From contig NC_091864.1 of assembly GCF_019399895.1 (NCBI RefSeq), positions 722,001 through 786,000 of the forward strand: a stretch of DNA of 64,000 nt, written 5' to 3'. The notes under the pieces are model-generated. The model saw only the letters and a list, made by a program, of their open reading frames with translations, had not been told where the DNA came from and searched no databases. Below, in pieces: positions 12,501 to 23,874 of the stretch. Position numbers and translations under genes: made by a program. The DNA comes from Cardiocondyla obscurior (taxonomy: Eukaryota; Arthropoda; Insecta; Hymenoptera; Formicidae). Position 1 is the stretch's first letter. The number at the start of each line of letters is the position of its first letter.

Positions 12501-14620
12501 TCAGTTCCCGTTATCGCGCACTTCACGCAATCCGGGGCTCTGCAATTTAGAGATTTCCTTTTGAATACCTCGCCCGCGAGTTATACCCGCCGAAGTTCAG
12601 CTCCGTACACTTTTCGAGTAACATTACGGACGTGACGAAAGTTCGACAAATACTCGGGAGACGCATCCAGGCATAGCGCGGGTAAGAGAGACGTCTCCTC
12701 CTCGAGTTTCCCAACTTTTTAGATATACGATATTCCCCGAATACGCGAGGGGGGAGGGGTCGGAGATAATTGATGAAAATGGTCGGGTGTGATCGCACGT
12801 CTTGCATATTAAAAGAGACGAATGTGACGGCTCGGGTCTGCGGAGTTAAAGGCTGCCGCAGCCGCGGCGGGTAAGGTTGAATTACGTGATCCCCGGCTAC
12901 GTGCACCGCGGCCGAGAGTACACAGCGATAACCGATAGTTTTCGAAGTAATGAAGCGCACTCCCTGCTTTCCTTACGGACCGCACGAGACGATTTTCGCG
13001 ACAAGGAGAGGCGGAAAGTGGAAGCGAGACAGGACGGGGGGGGGGTGTAAGTTTCGTCAGAAATTTCAGAACGTTCAACTACTTGGCTTCCTACCAACCT
13101 CACTCTAATTAATGACGTTAGTTTATCCCGCGGTCGACAGACAGCTCCGATCACGAGTGATCCCTGCTGTCGATGATACTTCCTCAATCTCCGTTTCGCT
13201 GTCTCTCTCTCTCTCATTCTCTTTGACAAGTGCACAAACAAAGGCGAATAGATGAGAAAAGAAAATTAATTTACCCAAAAGGACAATTATTTGCATTATT
13301 TTTATTATATCGTTAAGAGAATTGATTATTGCTAACTGAAAGGTAAGGAGATATCAGTTCAGGATTTCTCGCAAAGATTTGCCTTTGGAATATCTTTGCT
13401 GCGAGGGCAGCGAGAGTAGAAAGTAACAAAGATATATACATGAAACGTTTTCCACGACGACATTATGTCTTCAATATTCTCAGCGCGGCAACGATCAAAG
13501 AGCGCAGCGTAATGGCTTTCAAGAATCTTCTTTAAATTCCGAACCGCATCTTGGTAACGGTATGTTAGAGGAAAATTGCAACAAAGAGAAATTCCTCATG
13601 AAGCGAATAAAATCCATTTCTTAATATCGAAACGGGAACGAATAAAGCAAACTGTTGCTCGTGAAACTATTATTTCTTACTGGCGATAACGATCGCTGTT
13701 GCAATGAAAAGTGTGTTCAACGATAATTAAAATGCAATTGATTTAATACAAAATGAATTAAGTGAATTCGTGATTTATGCGTGTAGAGTTTTTTTCTTTT
13801 TTTTTTTAGTGATCCTAGTCAATTCCGATTTCTCCACGCAAAGGAAATTGTATCAGAATTAAAATGGAATGTGTTTAATTAATGAAAATTTGGGCTGAAA
13901 TTTGAATTTCGCAAAATTTAATGAAAGTGCGTTTCGTTTCCGGCAACGGATGTTATTTAAAGCAGCAGCTGGCTCGGAATGGAATCCATTGCAGCGCGTT
14001 TTATGTAGGATTGCTTAATAATTTACAATTCTCGTTTATGTCCGACTTGTTTGACGGCTTAACGTGCTTTTCTGCCTAGCACTATGCCTCGAGGTTTATT
14101 AAATTCCACGGATGAAAAATGAAATGACGAATCTTGCATAAATGCATAAGAGTACTTTCTTCTATTACGCTTCTGATTATGAAGTAATATCCTGATAAAT
14201 GTTCGTTAACGAATCTAATAAAAGCAGCTATAACAAAAATCATTCTTGCATAATTTATTTATTTTTTTTTTAATTAGATTCCTTGATAAACTTCACAAAA
14301 TAATAATTTTTTTTTTTTCATTAAAAGAAAGACTGACTACTTTTTCTTTTTGTCGTGAGTTATAAACACGTTTAATTACGGTTCACGTTTACCTCCGACG
14401 TTGCATCTCGAAGATCAAAGCGAGCTTCAGCTCGATCCTGATTCTTTGAGAAAAAAAATGCATGGCTTCATTTTGCAGAAAGGGAGGAAGGTCGCGCAAT
14501 TATCGAAGGATAACGCTTGAATTACGACGATTACGTCTCAATATCTTAGATAAGCGGCAAGTATTCAGCGTGAGTTTTACTAAACGATTCGATTGATCTG
14601 TGCCGAGCCGCTTTTCCCGT
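6590..14620. other. Noncoding stretch between the MITE and 14.6 kb
   Basis: No supportable gene. The first part is AT-rich with TTAATTA-type words. CG-rich blocks occur around 8.3-9.1 kb, 10.2-11.2 kb and 12.2-13.2 kb. Around 6.96-7.2 kb three plus frames overlap and all look superficially protein-like, which shows that open frames in these CG-rich blocks are not evidence for genes. A GTAAGT at 12358 follows a CG-rich block, but its exon side (ACC) is a poor donor match and I found no partner acceptor. Likely intron or intergenic DNA. Confidence 0.5.
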
Positions 14621-17600
14621 TAGTTAGTCCCAGGTAAACAGCTTACGCTTTGGTGTCAATTCGCGCGCAATAGCCTTAAGGTCGCGAGCTCTCTGAGCGA
14701 CATAAATCCAGTCAATTTCCTGACCGCTTTCCATCGCCGCCAATGTCAGCATAATCCACTCGAGCCGGCGGCCGATAGTGTCAGGCCGTAACGTGTACGC
14801 GGACATTTTGAAAGCGTGCGACGCGCCAGCGAAAGCCGTCGAATGATGTACGAGGAGCGTACCCAAGAACGTCAATCCGCCGTGAATGATATGCCGAACG
14901 GTGGCCGGTATTGCATTAACTCGCGCGGTTCGATACCGGAGAGAGAACGCGACGCTGCCACGGCGGCGTGACAACCGGCCGTCGAAAAACAGCGTGCGCG
15001 GCCACAAAACGCCGCTCGGAATTAATATTTTTTATTTAACCCCCTCGAAAGCCCTACGGTAACATTCGCGCGTTGTCCGTGACACACAAACGACGAAACG
15101 TTAACGGATTTTCTTTTCCGCGGCTTTAATTTTCGATATTCTTTAAATATATTATCGTCGCAACGCTCTACGGCCGTAAAGCGTGTTGCGCTCACAAAAT
15201 GCTTTTGTGAGGATTACAGTAGTTAAAAGATCAACCGTTCTGCAAACGCTGCGAGTTAATTAATAAGTTTTTAATTTATTACGTCGCGGAGAATTATATT
15301 TTATATAGACAACTAATGTCTGCTCAATTCTAATCGTATCTTACAAATTTAAGCGTGAATAATTAATTAAAAAATAATTAGCAAGGCACAGATCAACAGA
15401 CTTACGTTAGTAAAATTCTTTTACAATACCGTTACATTTCTCGAGTAATTATTAGCGCGTTGACAAATGAGGTGAACTCATTAGGGGACTAAAAGAAAGA
15501 AAAAAAATGTAGTACCGTGTAACCAGCATTGATGGACGGAAGACACAGACCGGGAATGTAAACAGCGGTCATACGGCAGAGTAGAAAGAGAGAGAGAAAG
15601 AGAAAAAAAAAAGCGAAGAACGAACGAATTCCCTCCTACGCGCGCGATGAAATATGCGCGTTCGAGGGCGACAATGTGCGGTGCGACCGCAACTTTCGGC
15701 GCACCGCATTTTCCATCGTTCGGAGAGTTTTGTGCGTACATCCGAGAATATTTACGATCCGCGGCTTTTGTGCGGCATATCGATTCGCGCAAACTAGATG
15801 TCGGCGCCGAACTCCCCGAGTTCGCACTAATAACAGATGCTCTCGTTTTGCACGCGAATCTCGAATTCCATACGAACGAAACTTCTGTTAGATACAACTG
15901 AAAAAGAACAGGGAGGGAAAAAAAAAGTTCGTAAATGTATAAGTCGTATTAGAGAACGGGCAAGAGACAGTCGGCGAGTTACCTTTGTCTTCGTTAATGA
16001 ATTGATTTGACGAAGCAAGGAACAAGGGTGATATTTAATGCGCTCTTAGTAACGCTCTTAATATTATCCGATATTCATCGCGCGAGCGCCGCTTGAGAAG
16101 ACGGACCGAATAGGTTTTAATTAACATCGATGGCCGCATCGGAAAATGGGGAAAAGGGGCGCGTCGCGAGTGGAGAGAGCAACGATTGTTGTCGTCGCAT
16201 AAACTCTAAAATTATCCGGGCGCGTCCGCCGGCTTCCGGGTCGAACAAAAGAGACAGAGGAAGAAAACGGAGTACGACAAAGGCCGGTCGAGAAGTGGGT
16301 CCTTTCGCCGAGGTGGAGAACGGTGGCAATTATAGAGATCGGCTCGCTGCGGGGAACTGTCTTAACGTTCTCCTCCGGTAATTGCGTCGTATCGCCCCCC
16401 TCGGAAAAATAAAGAAGGACAGCGCCGAATAACCGGAAAAATAGAGAGAGGACGAGAAGAGACGGAGGTTGGGGAGCGAGGCGAGCCGAGGAAATCATAG
16501 AAAAGAAAAAGAAACGCTGAAGAACAAAAGAATAGGCGAGGGGAAGAGGGGGGGGTCGGTGGAACGGGCAAGGGACCCTGCAAATTGTCGGCCATCCTCT
16601 TCAGAAGGGGGTGCTTTTCCACCCCGGCGTTCCGTCACTCAGAATGACTTTCCCCGTTTCACCCTATCCCCCCGCGCTCCTGTCCATCTCCGGTGTCGCC
16701 GCGATCGTTTGTGAGAATTATGAAAGCCGGTATTTCACCTCCCATTGTACCGCTCGACGACGCCCGGCGTCGTTTATTTCTTATGAAGCCTAAATAAAGC
16801 GGCCAATAACAGGGAATCGCAAATCAACGTCGACTGGCGGCGACGGCGGCGCTCGCGATTTTTCATGAACTGACGCTTGTGCATACACCGTTACTATGCA
16901 GTCTCGTTGAAATTATTTTTGCACGCTACCTTGTTGAATTTGAACAGAAAAGCAATTTATTTTTTCCCCCCTAAAATTAACCTTTTTGAGTTAATTTTTG
17001 CGTTAACGTTAAAATTAAGAGAAAAAAAAAATCGTTACATTTGGACGATAGGTGTGGAGCCTAACTAGATTATTTTGTCGTAATTAGTTGAAAAAAAAAG
17101 GAGTACCTACGTGAAAATTTTTAACAGTTGGAATTTTTATGAAATAATACGACGTGATATACGCAGCTCTTTTATTAATATTCCATGCCGCGTTTAAAAG
17201 CTTGATTTCATCCGAACAAAAGATTATTATGTTTTACATTGAAATACGGCAAATAAAAAAGAAAAAAAAAATACGATTTTATAATACACTTTGCTTCTCC
17301 CATAAATGTAAAATAAATGCGGGTCGGATAGCCGAATACATTTTTGCAGAGTTTAAAAAACTCAGCGTAGCTCATGCATTTCCGGGTACAATGATATTGA
17401 CTGTATTAAAGAAATAAATCTGAGTTTCCGGTGTCCTACGTGTTGCTCGCTTGTGAATGCCTTTCTTATCCCAGGTGGTGCGCCATGCATTCAAATGAGC
17501 TGCAAACAGGATCGGGAGTATCGCGAATGGGACGGAAGACGGAGTCGAGAAGGGGGCGCGATCCGGGGCGAGTAGAATAAAAACAAATGCGAAAAATACG

Positions 17601-17913
17601 ACGAGCGTGACGGGAAGAAAAGCGGGAGCGATACGGACGGGCGTACGGGGCCGTAAAGATGAAGGGGACGATAAAAGATACGAAGGATCGGGACACGTAA
17701 TAAAAAGGGGAATGGTCGAAATGGAGATGGCGGTCTCCCGGCGTGGTAAAACCGCACCGGAGAAAATTAAGGGCTAACGAACGACGACGGTGGGCTGAAA
17801 AACAAGACGGCCGTCCCGTGAAATTGAGGAAAAACCCGCGGATATGCGAACGCATGCGAGCCCGATGATAGAACATGCGAGGCGTGGGAAAGGGAGGAAC
17901 GGGCGTAGGAGAT

Positions 17914-17940
17914 AAAAAAAAAAAAAAAAAAAAAAAAAAA
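17914..17940. repeat. 27-base A homopolymer
   Basis: An uninterrupted A run ends a purine-rich segment of about 400 bases. No retrocopied coding sequence precedes it, so it is not convincing as a poly(A) tail. Confidence 0.95.
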
Positions 17941-20207
17941 TGGGAATGACGAATGGTGCTCGAAAAAGCGCGCAGGTGGTAATGCAGGGCGCGCCGGCGG
18001 ACGAGAAATAAAAGTGGAACGAGAATAAACGACTGGCTAAATAAGGGGGAAATATTACGACGGCGGGGGGCGAAGGAAGGGGTAATAGATAAAGGTGGAC
18101 GCGACGAATAAAGGGAATTGTACTAACTGGGAAATATACGAAACGCGGGAGGCGCGCGGAAAGAGAAGAGTTTACTGGAGAGGATGTCTGAGGAACGAGG
18201 GTGGCGAGGAATCTTCAAGCGAATTTGCTGGATAACCCGGCGGGATATTCCTCTGAGGATTTGAAAAGATATAAAATCGTTGAGTTCCCGATCGCGCAAT
18301 GAAAGATGCTGCATTAAAGTGCAGGAGATTGCAAAGTGTATCCGACGGCGAAGGATCAAATATTTACTTGAAGGGATTGCCGCCAGTAGCAGTTTCATTG
18401 GAAAACAACCGTACTCGTTTTGGATTTGTAATTATTACGCTTGTTAATAATTTTCCGCGCGACATGAAACATTCTGGTATCTCTGCGCAAATGAGCCGCA
18501 CGAAATATGATCGTCTTTTCATAATATTCGCCGGTTTGATAAATCTCATTAAACTTCAATGTTTTACCTCAGTATCCTCCTATTATCGAGTCACTAATTA
18601 TCACGATGCAATTCGCATTAACGAATTCATTAACGTTCATAAGCGTTCCGCCCCCGTATTAATCCCACAATCGGTAATAACTTCTCTTTGAGGCTATTAC
18701 CGTTACATTCGCGATGAATAAACTTCTGGTTCCATTTTATACACATTCACATTCATGTATGAATGAAGGATTTAATTGAGAATTTAATTTCGTCGGAAGT
18801 GATTTTGATAACGGCGATGTAACTATCGTTAGCGCGGCGGTTTTTCGCTTTTTTCCTCATCGTCGTATCGCGGGTAACAAAGAATTCAGAGGCAGAAAAA
18901 AAAAAAAAAAAAAAGAGAAAATGTCTGAGACGACGCACGATGAGATATTGGTATTAAAACGCGAGAAGAGGAGAGAGATAAGGGCTGATAAAGTCCCGGA
19001 GAGGGTGTAATTGCGCTCAGTCTGGCTGCCGGCCGACGCCGCGGGCCGCTTCAGCCTCCGATGTCTTCTAATGTAATTTTGTTTGCGAATCCCAGAGGCG
19101 AACGCGGATGAGGACAAATTAGGTTAGGGGTGGCTCTGCGGCTTGTGGCATTTCGCTCGTAATTCTTTCCATCCCGCGCCACGGCGTAAATTAGTTCGCA
19201 TCCTCCTCTGTCTCCCTCCCTCTCCTCCCCCTCGTTTCTTTTTCCCGTGGCGACTAGCCGGAGTCCTCCTTTTTCGTCTTCGGAGCTTAATTGCGCGCGC
19301 GCGACGCAATCTACAAAATTCTCCTTTATATCTTTCATTGTCATTTTATTTATTTAACCGAAGTTATAAGTCAGCGCCGCCGCCGAGAGCCCTGGAACGA
19401 CGCGGGCCGGTTATTTCATCACGGGGTCTCGTCGGACATTACGCAGATAAAGCGGACGGTCTTTTAGCCGCGGCCGAATTGAATTTAATCGCGGGGATTT
19501 ACCGTATCGTTGCGCCCGCTACTCATTTCCCCTTTCATCCCGTTTCCTTTTGTTGCGCCAAGCCCATCCTTATCGCTGCGCATTGCCCCGTTAATTCGAA
19601 CTGTTCCGGAGTCAATTTGCGGGCCGGAGTAAACTTGTCGGGCGCAACGGGAAACAAAAGCGCCGCACAAATTAGCTACTTGTATTTTTTTACGAGGCCG
19701 CATTTCCTTTTTCTTTACATCGCCGTTACACTCCCTGTCTTTTGTCGTCAGATTTTTCATGACCTTATCAATTTCTCGTTTGTCTCACAAGTTTATTCTT
19801 ACGTCGCTGCTTTTTAAATCGCTCGCGGTATACTTTTACTTGCTATTATCGTACTGACGTTAGCGTTCGATATCTGTTACAGTTGCATAAGAATGCGTTC
19901 TTAATGTAGAAAATATTTTTTAATGTAGAAAAAGAAAAAAAAAAAAATTGTTGACTTCGAAGAAATTACACGATTATAGAAATTTATGTGTATTTTAGAG
20001 TCTCGTAGAAATATAGTCTAGTTTTTCTTCTTAATTTAGGAACTAATATGGAAAACGGGAACTGTGAATCATAATGGGATACGTTTTTAAAGTTCTCTCT
20101 CGCATGTGAAATTATTTATTCTTTTTTCTCGACACGCGGCTTGCACGGCCAGGTGAACTTTTTCCATTAACGGTTGAATCGAAATGTCGACGTATTGTCG
20201 TACCGAT

Positions 20208-20232
20208 GCGCCGTCAATGATAATGACGGCGC
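20208..20232. repeat. Perfect 9-base palindrome with 7-base loop
   Basis: GCGCCGTCA, loop ATGATAA, then TGACGGCGC. The stem is GC-rich and perfectly complementary. No T tract follows. It could be a short hairpin or a dimeric protein-binding site; chance is also reasonable in 64 kb. Confidence 0.6.
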
Positions 20233-21985
20233 GTTCGTTAAGCAATAATTGACCAGCTCGCCATTCGCACGTCGCTTATTATAAACGCGGGAAGCATAAC
20301 GAGGAGATTGTTTCGCGACGGGCATAAAAACCATTCGGAACCGGAGGAAAAGCTAACATCATAAATTCAAGCTGCCGTAAATATCGATCGCAGCTTTTAT
20401 TCCTTATGTTTTTTCCGTGCCTCGGTACAGAATAAATTGATGCCGATACAATGTCGAGCTAAAAGGCACGCACGAGGAAACTTATACTCAACTTATTCAG
20501 CGCGTTTGTTATCGGAACTTGCCGTCGAGCTCGAAAGATTATAAATTCAGATTTTATAACATTTAATCGAAAAATTATCGTAAATTTTATTCGGAACAGT
20601 GCTTGCAGCACTACCTGTTTAAGATAACTGTATAGTTACGTAATTGCTAGGATTGTTTTAGTAACTGTAAATTTTCTGCGAATTGAAGTTGATATCCGAT
20701 TTGCATTTCCCCGTGACGACCTCATTTTACGACTCGAGTGCTTGAACACTTTCTCAAACTGCTATGAGAATCACCATTTTCATGTAAGCATCACCTGTGC
20801 ATTTGCCTAAAGAGCGGACGTTTAAAAAAAAAGAAAAAAAAAAGAAAGCAAAAAAATAAAGACCCTTTCTCTCTTTCCTCCCGCCGGACGATGGAGGTAT
20901 ATCGTTGTGCAAGTGCGGCAGGAAAAATCCAAAGGGATTTCGTAGCTGCCGCATATCTTTTGCCCGCGATTACGCTTGCCGCTTGTGAAAAAGGACGGGG
21001 AGGGGAAAGAGGGCACTACCGCAGAAACACCGCCGTTCGTTTTTCCTCCCGCGGCGTCCCTAAACTTTTGCGAATTTCTTTCTGCCGTTGCGGCAGGCAT
21101 TGCGGAACAGGTGTGCTAAAACACTGTTTATACGCCCTTATTTCTACGCTATTTCGCGATTACACCCTCGGTTTGTAACGCCATGTATAATTTAGTTCGG
21201 TAATTCTCAACTTTTTCTTTAATAACGTCGCGTCTTATGAAAACGCGGACGATCGGCTTTCTTAATTTTCAAGCGAAAAAAAAATTCATATCCCGAGCTT
21301 GAATCAACATTATTAAACGTATAAATCTTTACTGACCGTCGTCAATTAATTTAATAAAATATTTTAAAAATTTACGAGTGGTTATCCAGTTGTCGGTTTA
21401 ATCAATTCTATTCTGGTTATATATGGTTTTAAACTTCGTCCATTTTGTTGGAATGATTGTTCTATCTGCAGTGGACCGCGCGCTCGTTAATGAAACCGCG
21501 GCTTAACATATATCAGGAAAATGAGCTGGGCACAACATAATTATCCTTTTCTCCCGTAAACGAGAGGGAGGGAAAACCGAGCTAGTGACATGTTACTTCC
21601 CCGCAAATGTGTACACATTATTATATTACGGCCAGTAATGTCGGCCCTATTTAACACAGTATAAACTAGCCGCAGAGTAGGCACCAGCTAACCATTAAAG
21701 ACGAGTTTAGTTATACGCCTCTGCTTGCATCATCGCGAAAACTTCCTTAAATGCCTGTATCGATAAAAGAAAAACGTAAAATAACCGTAAGTCGGGCCGT
21801 AACTTACGTTATTACATCAACGTGCGTTTCCTCTTTTTATTCCCGTATTTCATTCCGGTCTTTAAAATTTTTCCCGACACCATTATAAACTTCAGAAAAA
21901 TAAATTTATATAGGTGTCGACATCCGCACCTAACCGCATCGTAACTCGCCTACCTACAAGATATCCCGAAGGGCAAAAGAGAAAA

Positions 21986-22014
21986 GGGAGAGGCGGGGGC
22001 GGAGGGGGGGGGGT
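21986..22014 (+). repeat. G-rich run with quadruplex potential
   Basis: Several G runs (GGG, GGGGG, then a 10-base G run) are separated by loops of 1-4 bases on the plus strand. By the usual four-tract rule this can form a G-quadruplex. No gene start lies beside it. Confidence 0.5.
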
Positions 22015-23054
22015 TTTGTACGTGGCACACGTGCGGATTCACACGCGTCACAAAGAATATCATTATTGGAGACGGAATGATTAGTTCGCCTTTTTCATCG
22101 AGGCCCCCTTTCACCGCACATTTATTTCCGATGTCCCATTTTCCATTTCGCTCGCTTCGACCCCTTTGCCATTACGCTCGCTCGAATTTCTATTCACGGC
22201 GCGGCGCTTTTAACTTTGATGAATCGCATTTGAATTCAGCTGTGAATCATTATTCGAACTCATGCAACTAAGGCATGCGAGAGAAAAAAAAAAGAAAGAG
22301 AGAGAAGAGAACTGCAAGCAGGACTTTTAATTTCTAAAGCAAAGGACCGATAATCATCCGGTGATTTTATGCGAAACGTGAGAATGATTAGGCAAGACTC
22401 GAAAATTTTCTGCGTTACTTTTGCGGACGAACGAGCTACGAGCTTGAGGTGCTACGAGCTCGTCAACGTTGACGCGGCCGAAGTAAAACCTGATTGTCGG
22501 CACACCTACAAGGGCGCTGTCAACGCTTCACGAAGAACGGGTTAACCGATGGCAGCCTTAGGCAGGATAGATAATTATAGCGGGGAGTTTACCGAATATA
22601 CCCAAAGTGTACTACGCAGAAGCCTCCGCAAATTGTCGGCGAGTCAGTTTGCCTGGCTTGCTACCGGCCGATGCCGCCATTAACCAGCAGGCTGACACAC
22701 ATTGCGTACACGTACTTGTTTACCGCGTATGCAACTTTAACACGAATAACACGGCCGGCTAGAGCAATTAATGGAACAACGAAATTTGCGAAAATCTCAT
22801 TGCCGCGAATTAAAGTCGTCAGCGGGACCATTTTTTTTTTTCTTTTTTTTCATGAGTAGATATATGTAGAAATAAATACGCAAGGAGAGTAACATGTAGT
22901 GATAAATGAATAAAATAAGACGAATTAAATATTGCCCGAGAAACTCATTCATTTAATATATTACTAGAAGAAACCATGGGCGCGCTACGCGTGTGCTATT
23001 TTTTTAGACATCCCACCCGATTGCAAATTAGAGAAAAAAAATGATGCGACTTAC

Positions 23055-23098
23055 CAGTCTGCATGAGTTTCAGCGGAGTTAATGATCTCTGCCGGTGA
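23055..23098 (-). other. 44-base internal exon, copy A
   Basis: Read on the minus strand, TTTATGTTACAG precedes the exon (first base 23098) and GTAAGTCGC follows it (last base 23055). Both are strong matches to acceptor and donor consensus. The exon begins TCACCGGCAG and ends CATGCAGACTG. It is 44 bases long, so including or skipping it shifts the frame. Two frames are open: one reads SPAEIINSAETHAD, the other HRQRSLTPLKLMQT and contains an ATG (MQT). Joined to exon 2 upstream, only a start at this internal ATG could carry a reading frame onward, so the exon is either 5' untranslated or supplies the first codons. A near-copy is at 46987-47030. The gene is not identified. Splice-site quality plus the conserved second copy make this the best-supported exon in the window. 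Confidence 0.65.
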
Positions 23099-23191
23099 CT
23101 GTAACATAAAAAGAAAATATTAATTTACATATATATCAGTTAATTAATAAGATTAATAAAAGAAATATATTTTTTTTTAATTTATACTTAC

Positions 23192-23464
23192 TTAAAAGTT
23201 GCTCCGCCGATGCAGGATGCCCCCCGGGCCTGCTCCTCCTCTCAGATGGGACGTGTCGAGTCATCCTTCCGCGTTGGAAACTCGCGAACACCCCGACCGT
23301 GAATTTATAATCGCGGCACTCGCGTTTAGAAGAGAGTCGTGTGTCGAAAAACTACGCCCGAATACTCAGCGGAACACGCGGGACGACCGACGAACCGACC
23401 GCGGTTCGTATGATTCTTAATATCGACGGTGACGATTGACGAAAGCGGACTCAACTGCGTCGAC
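23192..23464 (-). other. Exon 2 of the minus-strand gene (probably 5' untranslated)
   Basis: The exon starts at 23464 after a good acceptor (TTTCTTTTTGTTACAG) and ends at 23192 before GTAAGTATAA. It is 273 bases and CG-rich, with AT-rich introns on both sides: 112 bases upstream (23465-23576) and 93 bases downstream (23099-23191). Both intron sizes are typical of insects. An ATG at 23264 opens a frame (MTRHVPSERRSRPGGHPASA...) that crosses into the 44-base exon and stops after about 30 codons, so it behaves as an upstream open frame. The other two frames meet TGA inside the exon or TAA exactly at its 3' end. I therefore read it as a 5' leader exon. A less likely alternative donor four bases on (GTATAA) would keep the ATG frame open through the 44-base exon. 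Confidence 0.55.
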
Positions 23465-23576
23465 CTGTAACAAAAAGAAATATAAAGTTTAATGGTAGTT
23501 CTCGTGCCGGGAGGGTTTTCGTTGAATACTCAATACGCTAATACGTACTACTTTCGGTACGGAAACACGTGCTTAC

Positions 23577-23625
23577 TGTACAGCGCGTAGGTTACGTGTG
23601 TGCTCGCGCGACCGCTGGAGAAGGA
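23577..23625 (-). other. Exon 1 (approximate 5' end) of the minus-strand gene
   Basis: The 3' boundary at 23577 is set by CTGTACA followed by GTAAGCACG on the minus strand. That donor pairs naturally with the acceptor at 23465 to give a 112-base intron. The 5' end is not visible. I placed it about 30 bases downstream of a TATA-like GGTATATTCC at about 23645-23654. No open frame in this short segment is convincing, so it would be leader sequence. Transcript ends near 23.6 kb would settle it. Confidence 0.35.
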
Positions 23626-23750
23626 CAAAGCGAGAGTGGGAGTGGTGGGGGAATATACCTAGCGCGCGGCACGTAGGCTCGCGCTCGCTCTCACCCCGTC
23701 TCCCCCCGCTCCCCTTTGCTCCCCGCGGTTACCTATCCGTTATTCTCGTT
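23626..23750 (-). promoter_or_regulatory. GC-rich promoter-like block with G-quadruplex motif
   Basis: Between exon 1 and the hairpin lies a CG-rich block unlike its AT-rich surroundings. On the minus strand it carries four G runs at 23694-23724 (loops AGC plus two longer ones), meeting the classical quadruplex pattern. It also has GAGAGCGAGCGCGAGC, resembling GAGA-type elements, and a TATA-like GGTATATTCC. Its place immediately upstream of two consecutive short-intron exons suggests a promoter, possibly bidirectional. Motif content is seen; promoter activity is inferred. Confidence 0.35.
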
Positions 23751-23751
23751 C

Positions 23752-23874
23752 GATTTAATTGTAATATTTAATTCGTATGTCCAGACAAAGACGGTACTTC
23801 CACCACGATCTCGAAAATCGCGAAGACCGTCTTTACCTGGACATATTAATTAAATACTACAATTAAATTAAATC
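23752..23874. repeat. Long near-perfect hairpin (candidate small-RNA precursor or foldback element)
   Basis: The left arm (GATTTAATTGTAATATTTAA... through TATGTCCAG and AAAGACGGT to 23796) is repeated in inverse orientation on the right (ACCGTCTTT, CTGGACATA ... AAATC at 23874). The arms are about 46-50 bases with a few mismatches and one 2-3-base offset. The stem extends inward: CTTC at 23797-23800 pairs with GAAG at 23822-23825, leaving a single bulged A. The loop of about 21 bases holds a further CGAT/ATCG pairing. A two-base internal loop (AC opposite AC) sits mid-stem. The shape fits a miRNA or hairpin-RNA precursor on either strand, but the stem is longer than a usual pre-miRNA, so a palindromic MITE is the main alternative. 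The inverted repeat itself is certain. I do not recognise the arms as a known mature miRNA. Confidence 0.9.

Larger units (their letters stand above)
15010..23054. other. Noncoding stretch downstream (minus sense) of the 44-base exon
   Basis: Nothing here can be called a gene. If the minus-strand gene at 23 kb continues leftwards, this is probably its next intron. It contains a 27-base A tract at 17914-17940, a 9-base-stem palindrome at 20208-20232 and a G-rich run at 21986-22014. The longest open frame (19143-19817, plus, 224 codons) is built from CT-rich and T-rich sequence, with no splice sites and no recognisable domain. Confidence 0.5.

Noticed and set aside
19143..19817. Longest open frame in the window, 224 codons, plus strand
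   Set aside because: It crosses CT-rich and T-rich tracts giving P, L, F and S runs. There is no domain, no acceptor or donor framing, and overlapping frames exist on the minus strand.
23752..23874. Resemblance to miR-8 on the minus strand (TAATATGTCCAGGTAAAGAC against the known TAATACTGTCAGGTAAAGAT)
   Set aside because: The seed differs (AATATGT rather than AATACTG), and the similar sequence is on the 5' arm here while mature miR-8 is on the 3' arm. I treat the match as coincidence.
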